From NCBI GenBank assembly GCA_910574715.1, contig CAJTCH010000008.1, positions 81,034 through 145,033 of the forward strand: 64,000 bases of DNA, given 5' to 3'. The DNA is from Lachnospiraceae bacterium. GTDB taxonomy: Bacteria > Bacillota > Clostridia > Lachnospirales > Lachnospiraceae. This document shows, in pieces, positions 27,379-36,047 of the stretch. The translations under genes and the position numbers were made by a program. Position 1 is the first letter of the stretch, and each line of letters opens with the position of its first letter. The notes under the pieces are model-generated. The model had not been told where the DNA came from, did no database searches, and saw only the letters and a list, made by a program, of their open reading frames with translations.

Positions 27379-28119
27379 ATGGTGAAGAGGAGGCGTCCGA
27401 TCAGAAATATCATATGCGTTCTGCTGATCGTGCTGCTGTACGCGGCGGCGGCATCCGTTATTGTAATCGGGGTAAAGGGTTACCGGATGTATGAGGATGC
27501 CATATCGCAGATGCCGATTCAGGAACGAGTCGAGTTGATTCGTGAGGGAGAAGACTTTACGCATTACTCGGAACTGACGGAATTCTATATTAAGGCGGTC
27601 GTCTCAGTGGAAGACCACCGTTTTATGAATCATTCCGGTCTCGATCCGATTGCGATCTGCCGTGCTGCATTGAGAGATATCATGGCGGGATCTTTCAAAG
27701 AAGGAGGCAGCACCATAACGCAGCAGCTTGCCAAGAACCTGCTGTTTACGCAGGAGAAGAAGATGGAACGGAAGGTAGCGGAGATCTTCGCGGTGTTTGA
27801 TATTGAAGAGGAATATAGCAAGGAAGAGATCTTTGAGCTATATGTGAATACGTCTAATTTCGGCAGCGGTTACAACGGGGTTTATGCAGCTTCTAAGGGA
27901 TATTTTAATAAATTGCCTTCTGAGCTTACGGATTATGAATCAGCCTTGTTAGCGGGGGTTCCCAATGCTCCTTCGCTGTATTCGCCGGATGTAAACCTGA
28001 AGCTTGCTTCGCAGCGTGTCGGAGAGGTGCTGCAGAGTATGGTCAGGGAGAGTGTTCTGACACAGGAAGAGGCGGAAGATATACAGGGGAATATTGAGAT
28101 ACAGAGAGCGGATGAGTAG
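27379..28119 (+). CDS. Monofunctional peptidoglycan glycosyltransferase (GT51)
   Basis: A 246-residue protein with a basic N-terminus, one TM segment (about residues 10-32) and a GT51 domain. The catalytic motif is VSVEDHRFMNHSGLD, followed by GGSTITQQLAKNLLFTQEKK and the second acidic motif region KEEIFELYVNTSNFG. It polymerises lipid II into glycan strands on the outer face of the membrane. There is no transpeptidase domain, so it is a monofunctional enzyme (MtgA-like) rather than a class A PBP. AAAAGGAG precedes ATG 27379. It stands alone after the broken two-component gene. Confidence 0.9.
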   Translation: MVKRRRPIRNIICVLLIVLLYAAAASVIVIGVKGYRMYEDAISQMPIQERVELIREGEDFTHYSELTEFYIKAVVSVEDHRFMNHSGLDPIAICRAALRDIMAGSFKEGGSTITQQLAKNLLFTQEKKMERKVAEIFAVFDIEEEYSKEEIFELYVNTSNFGSGYNGVYAASKGYFNKLPSELTDYESALLAGVPNAPSLYSPDVNLKLASQRVGEVLQSMVRESVLTQEEAEDIQGNIEIQRADE

Positions 28120-28134
28120 GGATTTCATCCGCTC
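28106..28134 (+). terminator. Hairpin over the stop codon of the glycosyltransferase gene
   Basis: Perfect 10-bp stem GAGCGGATGA (28106-28115) with TCATCCGCTC (28125-28134). The stop codon lies just inside it. No long T-run follows, so termination strength is uncertain. Confidence 0.55.
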
Positions 28135-28178
28135 ATATATTGTTCAAATGTTGTGATAAAATGTTGTATAGAAAAATG

Positions 28179-28207
28179 TTGACAACTATGGATTAGTTCA
28201 CTATAAT
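28179..28207 (+). promoter_or_regulatory. Consensus sigma-A promoter for the ArsR/ABC operon
   Basis: TTGACA at 28179-28184, 17-nt spacer, TATAAT at 28202-28207: both boxes match consensus. It lies 61 nt before the ArsR-type regulator gene. Confidence 0.88.
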
Positions 28208-28268
28208 ACCTCTGCCCAAGTTCAGAACAGAACGGATTAACCAAAAAGAAAATCGGGAGGGCCTTGCA

Positions 28269-29219
28269 ATGATTATAGACAAGATCGAGGAAAATGGTAT
28301 CGAGGTCATGTTCTCTTATTTCCCGGCCTGGGAAATGTTTTTCTCTATGCATGTGCTTGCACAGCCGGATCATCATATGGGCAGGAGAAAATGGAGTCGG
28401 GCGGTGGAGGAGAAGAATCCGCGGCTGACAGAAGAGATCAGGGATCTGCAGGATCTTACAGGCGGCTGGACGATTCTGATCGATATACCTGCCTGGGATA
28501 CGTTTCGCCAGATGGAGATTCCAGAATTGCTTGTATGTCTGCGCAGGAAGAACATTTACGAATGGAACGAGATGATCCTGCCGTTTGGCAGGAAGATGGA
28601 TATCAGGGAGAGAGACAGGATCCTTGACGCGGCAAGAGAATACTATCAGCTTGTTTTTGAGAGGGAGGAGATGCTCTTAAGGCCCTATATCAGGCGTATT
28701 CTTAAGGAAGAGAGAGAATATTGCGCCGGGAAGGGGCTCTGGAACTGGTGCCGCAGGATTCATCCAAGACTGGTCGTTAGAGAGGATTATTTGACGTATC
28801 TTAAGAACAGGGAGTATACCTTCAGGAAGAAAGAGATACAGAGGATCTATGCGTCGGTCAGCACCTTTGTTGTGCCGCATCTGTGGCTGTATAAAGAAGG
28901 ACAGGCGCTTGATATTGTAAAAGGTATTCAGGTGGAACAGCCTGAAGATGGGATACCGGAAGATATGGTGAGGATTTTTAAGGCGCTGGCGAACCCGACC
29001 AGGCTTAAGGTTGTGAAATTATTGCTTAAGGACGTCCATACGATACAGGAATTGTCAGGTTATCTGTCCATCAGTGAGGCGGGAGTATTTAAGCATCTGA
29101 AAGCTCTTGACGACGCGGGATTGGTTAAGAAGAAGAGACGGGGCGCTTATGTGGAATATCATTTCCAGACAGAGATCATTGACTTTATACCGTATACATT
29201 CTATGAGATCATGGGGTAG
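28269..29219 (+). CDS. ArsR-type winged-helix transcriptional regulator with large N-terminal domain
   Basis: A 316-residue protein. The last 75 residues are an ArsR-type winged helix (RIFKALANPTRLKVVKLLL, recognition helix LSISEAGVFKHLKALDDAGL). The first 230 residues form a domain rich in charged helices, of the kind attached to some Firmicute ArsR proteins; I cannot name its ligand. It is the first gene of an operon with three ABC-2 exporter genes and follows a consensus promoter, so it probably controls its own exporter. GGGAGG precedes ATG 28269. Confidence 0.85.
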   Translation: MIIDKIEENGIEVMFSYFPAWEMFFSMHVLAQPDHHMGRRKWSRAVEEKNPRLTEEIRDLQDLTGGWTILIDIPAWDTFRQMEIPELLVCLRRKNIYEWNEMILPFGRKMDIRERDRILDAAREYYQLVFEREEMLLRPYIRRILKEEREYCAGKGLWNWCRRIHPRLVVREDYLTYLKNREYTFRKKEIQRIYASVSTFVVPHLWLYKEGQALDIVKGIQVEQPEDGIPEDMVRIFKALANPTRLKVVKLLLKDVHTIQELSGYLSISEAGVFKHLKALDDAGLVKKKRRGAYVEYHFQTEIIDFIPYTFYEIMG

Positions 29220-29223
29220 GATT

Positions 29224-30033
29224 ATGTGGAGAGTTATTATTTCAACGTACAGGAAGAACAGAATAGGAATTTTAAGAGCTGTACCGTGGTCATTTATGGT
29301 CTCAAGAATCGTTACAGGGGTGACTCAGATTGTATTTCCGTATTTTATGTATCACTATTATATACATGGGAATCTGAACAGTGAGTTTCACGAATATGCC
29401 AACGGAGCAGATTATATGACATATGTTGTGCTGGGTTCTGCGCTGAATGTACTGGCGGTGTCTACGCTTATGAATATCGGAAGGGCGCTGATTACGGAAT
29501 TAAGAGAGGGAACGCTTGAAACACTTTTGATGACGCCGATGCCAAGGTATGCATATTTTTGCGGGTGTCTGCTGGAACAGACGGCAAGGGCCCTGCTGGA
29601 ATTCGGTGCAGTGACGGCGGTTGGAGCATTGGTTGGAGCGGATTTGGGATATTTGTTCTCGGTTCGGGCGGCTGCCGTGATCTTATTGGCAGTTTTTAGC
29701 TTTTTCTGCATGGGAATCGCGCTGTCGTCGCTGATGCTGTATACCAGGGACACCTATCTGACGCAGAATACATTATTCATAACTATGAATCTGGTATGCG
29801 GTATCATGTATCCGATCCAATATCTTCCGGCAGGGCTTCAATATGCGGCACAGATATTCCCGCTGACACCGGCTGTCAGTCTGTTTCGGAATGTAATGAT
29901 AGAGAATCAAAGCCTGTCGGGGAATCAGCTTCTGATTTGGCAGATAGTATTGCTGTCCGGGGTGTATCTGCTGATCGGTACGGTCTGGTATAAGAAGATG
30001 GAGCTTAAGCTGGTGGAAAGTATATTCGGGTAA
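29224..30033 (+). CDS. ABC-2 type exporter permease (first)
   Basis: A 269-residue integral membrane protein with six hydrophobic segments, typical of ABC-2 permeases (ELREGTLETLLMTPMPRYAY in the cytosolic loop; PLTPAVSLFRNVM near the last segment). It starts at ATG 29224, 4 nt after the regulator. Together with the ATPase at 30047 and the second permease at 30945 it should form a heterodimeric exporter; the substrate is unknown. An ArsR-type neighbour suggests a stress or drug-inducible efflux or membrane-lipid function. Confidence 0.87.
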   Translation: MWRVIISTYRKNRIGILRAVPWSFMVSRIVTGVTQIVFPYFMYHYYIHGNLNSEFHEYANGADYMTYVVLGSALNVLAVSTLMNIGRALITELREGTLETLLMTPMPRYAYFCGCLLEQTARALLEFGAVTAVGALVGADLGYLFSVRAAAVILLAVFSFFCMGIALSSLMLYTRDTYLTQNTLFITMNLVCGIMYPIQYLPAGLQYAAQIFPLTPAVSLFRNVMIENQSLSGNQLLIWQIVLLSGVYLLIGTVWYKKMELKLVESIFG

Positions 30034-30046
30034 AGGAGAGCGTGTG

Positions 30047-30907
30047 ATGTACGGTGCAGTCAAGGGACGTCCAGAGGATCAGAATGCAAGAAAAATTATT
30101 GCTCAGCATTTGGTAAAAGATTATATTCTAAAAGAAAAAATAAAGGAAAAGAGCGGATTATTCGGCCGTAAGCAAAAAAGAGTCATACATGCGGTAAAAG
30201 ACATATCGTTAGAAATCCCACAAGAGAAAATCATCGGAGTCCTGGGGATTAATGGAGCGGGAAAGACGACGACTATCCGTATGCTGGCGTCCATCATAGC
30301 CCCGACGTCGGGCAGTCTGACTATGAATGGAGTTGACGCTGTGAAAAATCATCTGTGGATAAAAGAAAGGATTAATGTAATCTCGGGCGGAGAGAGAAAT
30401 CTCTATTGGCGATTGACTGCTAAGGAGAATCTCAGATATTTCGGAAGCCTGTACGGATTGAGCGGAGATGATCTGGATAAAAGGATTGCATACTTATTAA
30501 GAACAGTTGGATTAGAAGAGGCGGCAAACGTTCCTGTCGAGAGATATTCGAAGGGGATGAAGCAGCGCTTACAGATCGCGCGGGGACTTATCAATGATCC
30601 GATATACCTTTTTATGGATGAACCTACGCTCGGACTCGATATCGTGATAGCAAAGGAGATAAGGAATCTGGTATCTGATCTGGCACACAAAGAAGGAAGG
30701 GGAATTCTGCTGACGACTCACTATATCAGTGAGGCAGAGGAATTGTGTGATTATATCTATATATTAGATAAAGGCAGGATTATTGCGGAGGGAACGAAGG
30801 AGCAGCTTAAGGGGCTTTTGGCCTATGAACCGAAAGTCGTCACCAGCGTACAGGAGCCAAGTCTGGAGGAAGCCCTTATTGAGATCATCAACCGCTGCAA
30901 TTCATAA
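30047..30907 (+). CDS. ABC-2 type exporter ATP-binding protein
   Basis: A 286-residue nucleotide-binding protein. Walker A GINGAGKTTT, signature YSKGMKQRLQIA, Walker B YLFMDEPTLGLD and the H-loop TTHYISEAEEL are all intact. It energises the permease pair encoded on either side. ATG 30047 is chosen over GTG 30044 because AAGGAGAG (30032-30039) is well spaced. The LFGRKQKRVIHAV segment near the N-terminus is an insertion seen in exporters of the NatA/CcmA-like group. Confidence 0.9.
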   Translation: MYGAVKGRPEDQNARKIIAQHLVKDYILKEKIKEKSGLFGRKQKRVIHAVKDISLEIPQEKIIGVLGINGAGKTTTIRMLASIIAPTSGSLTMNGVDAVKNHLWIKERINVISGGERNLYWRLTAKENLRYFGSLYGLSGDDLDKRIAYLLRTVGLEEAANVPVERYSKGMKQRLQIARGLINDPIYLFMDEPTLGLDIVIAKEIRNLVSDLAHKEGRGILLTTHYISEAEELCDYIYILDKGRIIAEGTKEQLKGLLAYEPKVVTSVQEPSLEEALIEIINRCNS

Positions 30908-30944
30908 TCAGTCTGGTAAATGAGTACGCATACAGGAGGGGCGC

Positions 30945-31754
30945 ATGAAGAAATTTTTAATCGTAATGAAGGCTGAGATCACGAAGCAGCAGCAACATGA
31001 TTATCACTCGGCATATGTATATTTTTCACTTTTAATCTGGCCGATTCTTGGTTTTTTTGAGGTATACTATGCGTACAAGCCGTTTGAGCTTACAGACTAT
31101 ATGGGGATTGAGGATGGCAAGACTTTGCTGGCCTTCCTTGGAACCGGATTCATGGCATATACCTGCTTCTGGTCTATGGTTCAGAATGCCTGGTCCATGG
31201 CGAATCAGGAGCGGAGAGGGGGAACACTGGAGATCGCCTTCCTGACGCCGGCAAGCCGCCTTGCTATGAGCTATGGAAGAGCGCTGGGGGCGCTGATTCA
31301 GGAAGTGTGGATGTTCGTCTGTTTCTGCGGGTTCCTTTTGATGTATACTAAGACAATTCGGTGGGATAATCTGTTCCTGCTTCCGGCGGTGTTGCTGCTG
31401 CTCATTATTTCTTCAACTGTCTGGGGCGGGATGCTGAACGCGGTGTTTCTGTTCTCCAGAGATGCATCGATCGTGATGGATGTGTTCGATATGCCTATGA
31501 CCTTATTTTCCGGGACGAGGGTGCCGGTGGACAGTTTCCCGTGCTGGGCGAGAATTGTATCTATGGTATTTCCATTGACATATTGTATCAATATCATACG
31601 CTTTGCATTGAACATACAAAAAAGCAGCCGCGGGTGGCGGGCAGAAATTCTGGGACTGCTGATCTGCCTGGGCGTAATGACAGCGGTCACGGTGTTCCTG
31701 ATCGGCAGGGCAGAGCGCCATAACAGGGAGACCGGGGAGCTGCAGTTTTATTAA
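30945..31754 (+). CDS. ABC-2 type exporter permease (second)
   Basis: A 269-residue membrane protein with about six TM segments and the same ABC-2 layout as the 29224 gene (NQERRGGTLEIAFLTPASRL; VFPLTYCINIIRFAL). ATG 30945 follows GGAGGGGC. It ends the operon. Two different permeases with one ATPase indicate a heteromeric transporter. Confidence 0.87.
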   Translation: MKKFLIVMKAEITKQQQHDYHSAYVYFSLLIWPILGFFEVYYAYKPFELTDYMGIEDGKTLLAFLGTGFMAYTCFWSMVQNAWSMANQERRGGTLEIAFLTPASRLAMSYGRALGALIQEVWMFVCFCGFLLMYTKTIRWDNLFLLPAVLLLLIISSTVWGGMLNAVFLFSRDASIVMDVFDMPMTLFSGTRVPVDSFPCWARIVSMVFPLTYCINIIRFALNIQKSSRGWRAEILGLLICLGVMTAVTVFLIGRAERHNRETGELQFY

Positions 31755-31762
31755 ATCAAAAA

Positions 31763-31926
31763 TCAGAAGTATTAATGCTGAAAGACAGGGCTGCCTGGCT
31801 GAACTTGCTTACATACCGGAGGTCGAAACCAACGGCGCTGGTGCAGTAATTGTATCCAAGATTGAAGCATACCTGGATCATATCCAGCGCTTCCTGAAAA
31901 GGGGTGTTGTTGCGTTCGCCGTGTCA
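31763..31926 (-). pseudogene. Unidentified open fragment in the gap after the ABC operon
   Basis: On the minus strand a frame without a start codon reads HGERNNTPFQEALDMIQVCF and continues to SKFSQAALSFSINTSDF before a stop. I do not recognise it. It could be a decayed gene or chance; the rest of the 31755-31950 gap shows nothing else. Confidence 0.25.
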
Positions 31927-31951
31927 AACTAGCAATAAAAGCAAGAAATTG

Positions 31952-31980
31952 TTGACAAATGTATATCCAAGTGCTAATAT
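31952..31980 (+). promoter_or_regulatory. Promoter of the XRE regulator gene
   Basis: TTGACA at 31952-31957, 17-nt spacer, TAATAT at 31975-31980. It abuts the palindromic operator directly downstream. Confidence 0.82.
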
Positions 31981-32008
31981 GAAATAAATTTCATATGAAG
32001 TTTATTTC
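31981..32008 (+). promoter_or_regulatory. Palindromic operator overlapping the XRE gene transcription start
   Basis: Inverted repeat GAAATAAA (31981-31988) with TTTATTTC (32001-32008), with a second palindrome TTCATATGAA between the arms. It sits at the expected +1 of the promoter, so bound repressor would block initiation; autoregulation by the XRE protein is inferred. Confidence 0.72.
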
Positions 32009-32026
32009 ATGCAAAGGAAGCAAAAT

Positions 32027-32248
32027 TTGAAAAGAGAAGTTCCTACACTACTATCGAATAATGTAAGAGAATACCGAATGGAGAAACAGCTTACCCAACA
32101 GCAACTTGCTGATTTAGTAAAAGTTTCTTCAAGAACTATCATTTCACTGGAAAAAGGGCAATATAATCCGTCTGTTTTGCTGGCACATGAGTTAGCTAAA
32201 ATATTTGGATTGAAGATTGAAGAATTATTTAATTTTGAGGAGGATTGA
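32027..32248 (+). CDS. XRE-family helix-turn-helix regulator
   Basis: A 73-residue Cro/CI-type protein: NVREYRMEKQLTQQQLADLV, recognition helix region SSRTIISLEKGQYNPSVLLA and the typical end FGLKIEELFNFEED. TTG 32027 is preferred because AAGGAAG (32014-32020) precedes it; ATG 32009 is in frame but lies at the edge of the operator and has no ribosome site. It is followed after 1 nt by a small membrane protein gene, a common pairing in Firmicutes. Confidence 0.87.
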   Translation: MKREVPTLLSNNVREYRMEKQLTQQQLADLVKVSSRTIISLEKGQYNPSVLLAHELAKIFGLKIEELFNFEED

Positions 32249-32249
32249 C

Positions 32250-32432
32250 ATGAGAAAGAGTAAGAAAATTTTTGCGTGTTTATTTATTGGTATTGGTATT
32301 TTGCTCTTACCTTTTGGTCTTATAAAGGGATTTCCTGCTGCTTTTATTGTCTCTGCTGGCTGCGCACTAATAGCTTATGGCATTGTAGATTTTCTATTTG
32401 AACATTTTATCCATAAGATTGGACGTGCTTAG
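32250..32432 (+). CDS. Small two-TM membrane protein paired with XRE regulator
   Basis: A 60-residue protein with a Lys/Arg start (MRKSKKIF) and two hydrophobic segments (ACLFIGIGILLLPFGLI and AAFIVSAGCALIAYGIVDFL). GAGGAGG at 32237-32243 gives a strong ribosome site. It is the second gene of the XRE operon. The function is not known to me. Confidence 0.72.
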   Translation: MRKSKKIFACLFIGIGILLLPFGLIKGFPAAFIVSAGCALIAYGIVDFLFEHFIHKIGRA

Positions 32433-32471
32433 CCATATAGTTTATGCAGTGTGTTTTAAATATTTTGATTT

Positions 32472-32630
32472 CTATGCGGAGAAACACACGAAGCAGATGA
32501 AGCAAAGTTAGTATCTTTAAAATGGGTTTTTGATTTAGATAACTCTGTTAGTACCTTAAAGGATATGCCTTGCGGTTACTATGCAGAACGGAAAACCCAA
32601 GATGACGAGTGGATTATCAGAAAGCGATAA
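32472..32630 (+). pseudogene. Start-less 3' gene fragment
   Basis: An open frame without a start codon that reads THEADEAKLVSLKWVFDLDN, then MPCGYYAERKTQDDEWIIRK and a stop. The amino-acid composition looks protein-like, but I do not recognise the family. It is probably the 3' end of a deleted gene. Confidence 0.35.
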
Positions 32631-32837
32631 CTTCCAGTTTCGCGGAAAGTCAAGTATAAAAAGAACTCGGAATTTCATGATTTTTATTCCCGCGAGCAAC
32701 GAGCCAAGCGGGCATGCTTGCATGCACATTTGACTTGAAATTAAATAGGTAAGCGATGAATAATCTAACGTTTTTTCAAGTCCTGAAATCTGTGCGGTAA
32801 TCTCTTTGACTAGTACAGCGAATATTAAGTAATTGGC

Positions 32838-32947
32838 AGTTTGACTTGCCTGTTTTCTTGATAGCGCTAATCCCCAAGCCTCGACGTAGCCACCGCTACG
32901 CCTGCGTTTGTGAAGCAGCGCTATCAGAAAAACATTCGCGTCAAACT
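32838..32947. repeat. Triple nested inverted-repeat element
   Basis: Three concentric stems: AGTTTGAC/GTCAAACT (32838-32845 with 32940-32947), GATAGCGCT/AGCGCTATC (32860-32868 with 32917-32925) and CGTAGC/GCTACG (32885-32890 with 32895-32900). The core (GCCTCGACGTAGC and GCTACGCCTGCGTTT) recurs at 51955-52003 with different outer arms. It lies in a 600-nt stretch (32432-33033) with no complete gene. Confidence 0.7.
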
Positions 32948-33032
32948 ATCCAAAACTTAATTTTCACTATACTAGCCAAAAAGATTATCCCACAGATTTT
33001 AGAATATGTAAAACCGGCAGGTTATTCATCGC

Positions 33033-33899
33033 TTACTTTTTTGATATGGGTATCCATACCTCATACTGTGCGTTCTGTGGGTCTGGATTTAAGTAAACTT
33101 CAATATCCGGGGCGTTGGCATACTCATATCCAGAGGTCGGAAGCCACTCGGTTATAATCCGCTGCTCCAATTCCTGTATGGACTGGTTTGTACCTGTTCC
33201 AGAAAAGATTGCCCAAGTAGACGCAGGCACGGTATATTCTTCAAACTCATCGCTTGCTTTTGTACTGGAAATGGCAATAAAATATTTCTATTGTTCTTGA
33301 TCATTGCAGGCACTCACGCCAAAAAGTCCCATTGGCGGCGTATCCATCATTCCTGCCAATTTCTGTATTGTTCCATTTTCGGCGGCGTCCTGCCACATCT
33401 TAGGCACAACCATAAAGTTATTTTCGATTTCCTTGTCAAGCGGTGCGGATATGCCGATAATGCGGAAGGCTTCTTTTGTTTCAATTCTATAATTCATTTC
33501 TGTTGCTCCTTTTACAGCAATTCTAAACATAATGGGGGAAAAAGATTTCACGGATACTCCCGCGTCTTTCACGGACGATGGGGCTATCCCGTGAAAAGAC
33601 TGGAACGCTCTGTTAAATGCAGTCGGAGAACGGTAGCCGTACTTCTCCGCTATATCAATAATCTTTGCATTCCCACCCTGCAAGTCCACCGCCGCTAACG
33701 ACATTTTTCTTCTTCGGATATACTCTGCCAGAGTGATACCCGCCATATAGGTAAACATTCTCTGATAATGATATGTGGAGCAGCAGGCAATCCGCCCAAG
33801 CTGCTCATAGTCAATTTCATCTGTCAAATGTTCCTCAATATAATTCATACTTTGGTTTAATTTTTCAGCCCATTCCATGAGATACCTCCTTATCCGCAC
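33033..33899 (-). pseudogene. AraC-family regulator with GyrI-like effector domain, split by an amber codon
   Basis: Read without the stop, 288 residues: AraC helix-turn-helix pair in the first 110 (LGRIACCSTYHYQRMFTYMA; YGYRSPTAFNRAFQSFHGIA) and a GyrI-like effector-binding domain after residue 125 (VKGATEMNYRIETKEAFRII to YEVWIPISKK). A single in-frame TAG at 33290-33288 interrupts the effector domain after CNDQEQ; the frame continues cleanly on both sides (KYFIAISSTKASDEFEEYTV). The family often regulates drug or stress responses. The N-terminal 203-residue product would keep the DNA-binding domain. Confidence 0.85.
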
Positions 33900-33996
33900 A
33901 TATTGTGCTTTATGGACATAAATTCGCCTTTATTATTATAAGGCTTATTCTTTTATTTTTCCTCTCTATCCTTGCACAAAAAAGAGAGATGGTTAT

Positions 33997-34704
33997 TCAA
34001 TAATTGATATTTGCTTTTCGAGCTTGGCTACATAAATCATGGGTAGATAAAGTATAGATTTTTCCATCCTTGATAAAATATGTCCCACACTGACGAAACT
34101 CAAAATGTACTTTGCGGGCGATACATTGCTCCCGTATGGAAAGCACCCACGCATAGTCAAGTGGTCTGGCATTTCTGTCTGATTCGCCGCCGACTACGAC
34201 TAATTCAACATTATCAAGATAGTCTGTAAGGTTTATTTCCTCAATCAACGGCTGGCAGATAATATTTTTATGTTTAACAGGTAATTTATTGAAAATGGAA
34301 AGCCTGTAATCAGCCCTGTCTTGATTTTCTACCGTACAACCAACCGTAATATTCTCGTATCCATCGTTCCAGTCCTCTGGGATGCAATCCATAAAACGTT
34401 CAATACGCTTTGTTAAAAAAAGAAAGTGCAGGTCTGAACGCTCCCGTATCATCTGCCAACATTCAGAACGCCATTCATCGGCGTCCTCAACCAGAAAATC
34501 CGTAGAAAAACAAAGATAAACGGTCTGCCCCGATTTAATTTTGTATGCTCCCGATTTATTTTTAGCGATAGGGGCGTAGAAATTATCCGTTTTTACAATT
34601 TTGTTTGTATCAATCCCACGCTTGAAATCGCCCTTATGAATGTAACAATACCTACACCCTTCACTATGTTTGTGGCAGCCACGCCACGGATTCCACATTG
34701 CCAT
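33997..34704 (-). CDS. DUF5131 (phage Gp37/Gp68-like) protein
   Basis: A 235-residue protein starting MAMWNPWRGCHKHSEGCRYC, with a Cys motif like that of DUF5131/Gp37-Gp68 family proteins, which are often compared with radical SAM enzymes. Other family stretches are LCFSTDFLVEDADEW, FLFLTKRIERF, VGCTVENQ and VVVGGESDRNARP. It is found on phages and mobile elements; the biochemical role is unclear. ATG 34704 has GAGGT 7 nt upstream; an in-frame GTG 69 nt further upstream is possible. The neighbouring sequence is degraded, suggesting a mobile-element residue. Confidence 0.8.
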   Translation of the reverse strand: MAMWNPWRGCHKHSEGCRYCYIHKGDFKRGIDTNKIVKTDNFYAPIAKNKSGAYKIKSGQTVYLCFSTDFLVEDADEWRSECWQMIRERSDLHFLFLTKRIERFMDCIPEDWNDGYENITVGCTVENQDRADYRLSIFNKLPVKHKNIICQPLIEEINLTDYLDNVELVVVGGESDRNARPLDYAWVLSIREQCIARKVHFEFRQCGTYFIKDGKIYTLSTHDLCSQARKANINY

Positions 34705-34769
34705 GTTTATAACCTCACATTCCCGCTGACAGGACAGCGTATCCAGATTTGAATAGCCATAAAAATCTA

Positions 34770-35085
34770 TCACCCTTTGTGTTTCAATTTTTCTTGTCGT
34801 ATAGCGTATTGCCGTTCTTTTTCGACTTTGAGTATGGTCTCAGTGTTGACATCTTCTATCTCTTGGAGTTCCTGAACTGTAGCGGTGTGGTATAAGAGGA
34901 TAGAGCCAAGGCTGCTTGAGAGCGTGTCTGGGTAGAAAGGGCGTAAACTTATTGAGATCTGCCAGAAGCTTTACATCCTTATTAGTGAGCTATTCTTTTA
35001 TCTTGTCTATTTCTTGCAGATTAACACCTGCAGCTGTCAGAATAACTTTTAATTCTTTATAGCGGTAATCGTGAAAGTTTCACCT
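34770..35085 (-). pseudogene. Multiply frameshifted remnant upstream of the DUF5131 gene
   Basis: Minus-strand pieces in different frames read YKELKVILTAAGVNLQEIDK, LTNKDVKLLADLNKF and TVQELQEIEDVNTETILKVE, the last ending at a TGA overlapping the alternative DUF5131 start. They look like parts of one broken gene. A promoter-like pair (TTTACA, 16 nt, TATAAT; 35145-35118 minus) remains upstream. Family not recognised. Confidence 0.5.
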
Positions 35086-35117
35086 CACTTTTTAAGCAGC
35101 GTTTACTTGGTGATTTC

Positions 35118-35145
35118 ATTATATCAATAGTTGATTTAGTGTAAA
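35118..35145 (-). promoter_or_regulatory. Promoter-like sequence for the degraded minus-strand operon
   Basis: On the minus strand TTTACA (35145-35140), 16-nt spacer, TATAAT (35123-35118). It probably drives the remnant and the DUF5131 gene. Confidence 0.6.
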
Positions 35146-35244
35146 GCTTAAAAGATGATAATAGATTTTTTAATAGACTGCTTTAAAATACTCTTATCAA
35201 AACATCTCTTTAAGCCGGATTACCATCCTAATTCTGAACTTAAG

Positions 35245-35761
35245 TTAGGATTGATGAAAAAAGAGTAGACAAAGGACAGGGTAATTGCATCCCTGCATTC
35301 TACTCTGTCCTTTACAAATATCACAAATCTCCTCTTTTTCACTCTCCCTGAGTTCTTCCATAATCGCCGGATATTTCTTATCCAGCTCGTACAGGCTCAG
35401 CGTTATGATCAGCATACTTCCCAGATTCACGGATCCCATAGATCCCTTCCACACTATATGGCAGATTGGGCAAAGCCTTATAGCTAAGAGCGTCACCATT
35501 CAGGCTGGCATACCGGACGATCCGTATCTCCCCCTGTGCTTCTCTTGCGAGGGCCTGCCTGTAACCATCATCCGTCAGAAAGCTTCTGTGGTATCTGCTC
35601 TTCCTTGCCGGACTGTTTTTCTCTTCCAAAGAAGAAAATTCGATCATGTGGGCAGTCTGTTCATCATATCTTTTGCCGCACATGATCCCGTCGCCGTCTA
35701 CATAATCGATCCCCTGGATCTCTCTGGCTGCTGCCAAAAGTTCAAATACGCTTACTTCCAT
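35245..35761 (-). pseudogene. Frameshifted small gene of unknown family
   Basis: ATG 35761 (GGGGTGA upstream) opens a frame reading MEVSVFELLAAAREIQGIDY and continuing to YSVEGIYGIRESGKYADHNA, then a premature stop at 35378. The neighbouring frame continues with SLYELDKKYPAIMEELRESE and EEICDICKGQ to 35245. The two frames overlap, so one indel near 35400 has split a gene of about 170 codons. I do not recognise the family; there is no clear membrane segment. Confidence 0.55.
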
Positions 35762-36047
35762 CTCTGTCACCCCCAATCACTGAGTCTGCTAACAACATCC
35801 TATCCAATATATCCTGATTCAGATGCCGTTATACCTTTGATAGTATTTTTCGGTAAAATATGCAAAAACATAAGATATTTTTTCTGAATTTTTTATTAAA
35901 GTATTCTTCAGCGCTACACATGGTTATACATCAGCAGAATATCGAAAACCGGATAGAGAGTCATATACAAATATTGCTGATGAAATATCAATAGAAACAT
36001 TGAAAGAAAATATCCGATTAGTTTTCGTAGGTTTTATGAGGATTTCA

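Noticed and set aside
31790..31840. tRNA-like string ggtcgaaacc
   Set aside because: It resembles a T-arm only loosely; no acceptor stem, D-arm or anticodon arm can be formed around it.
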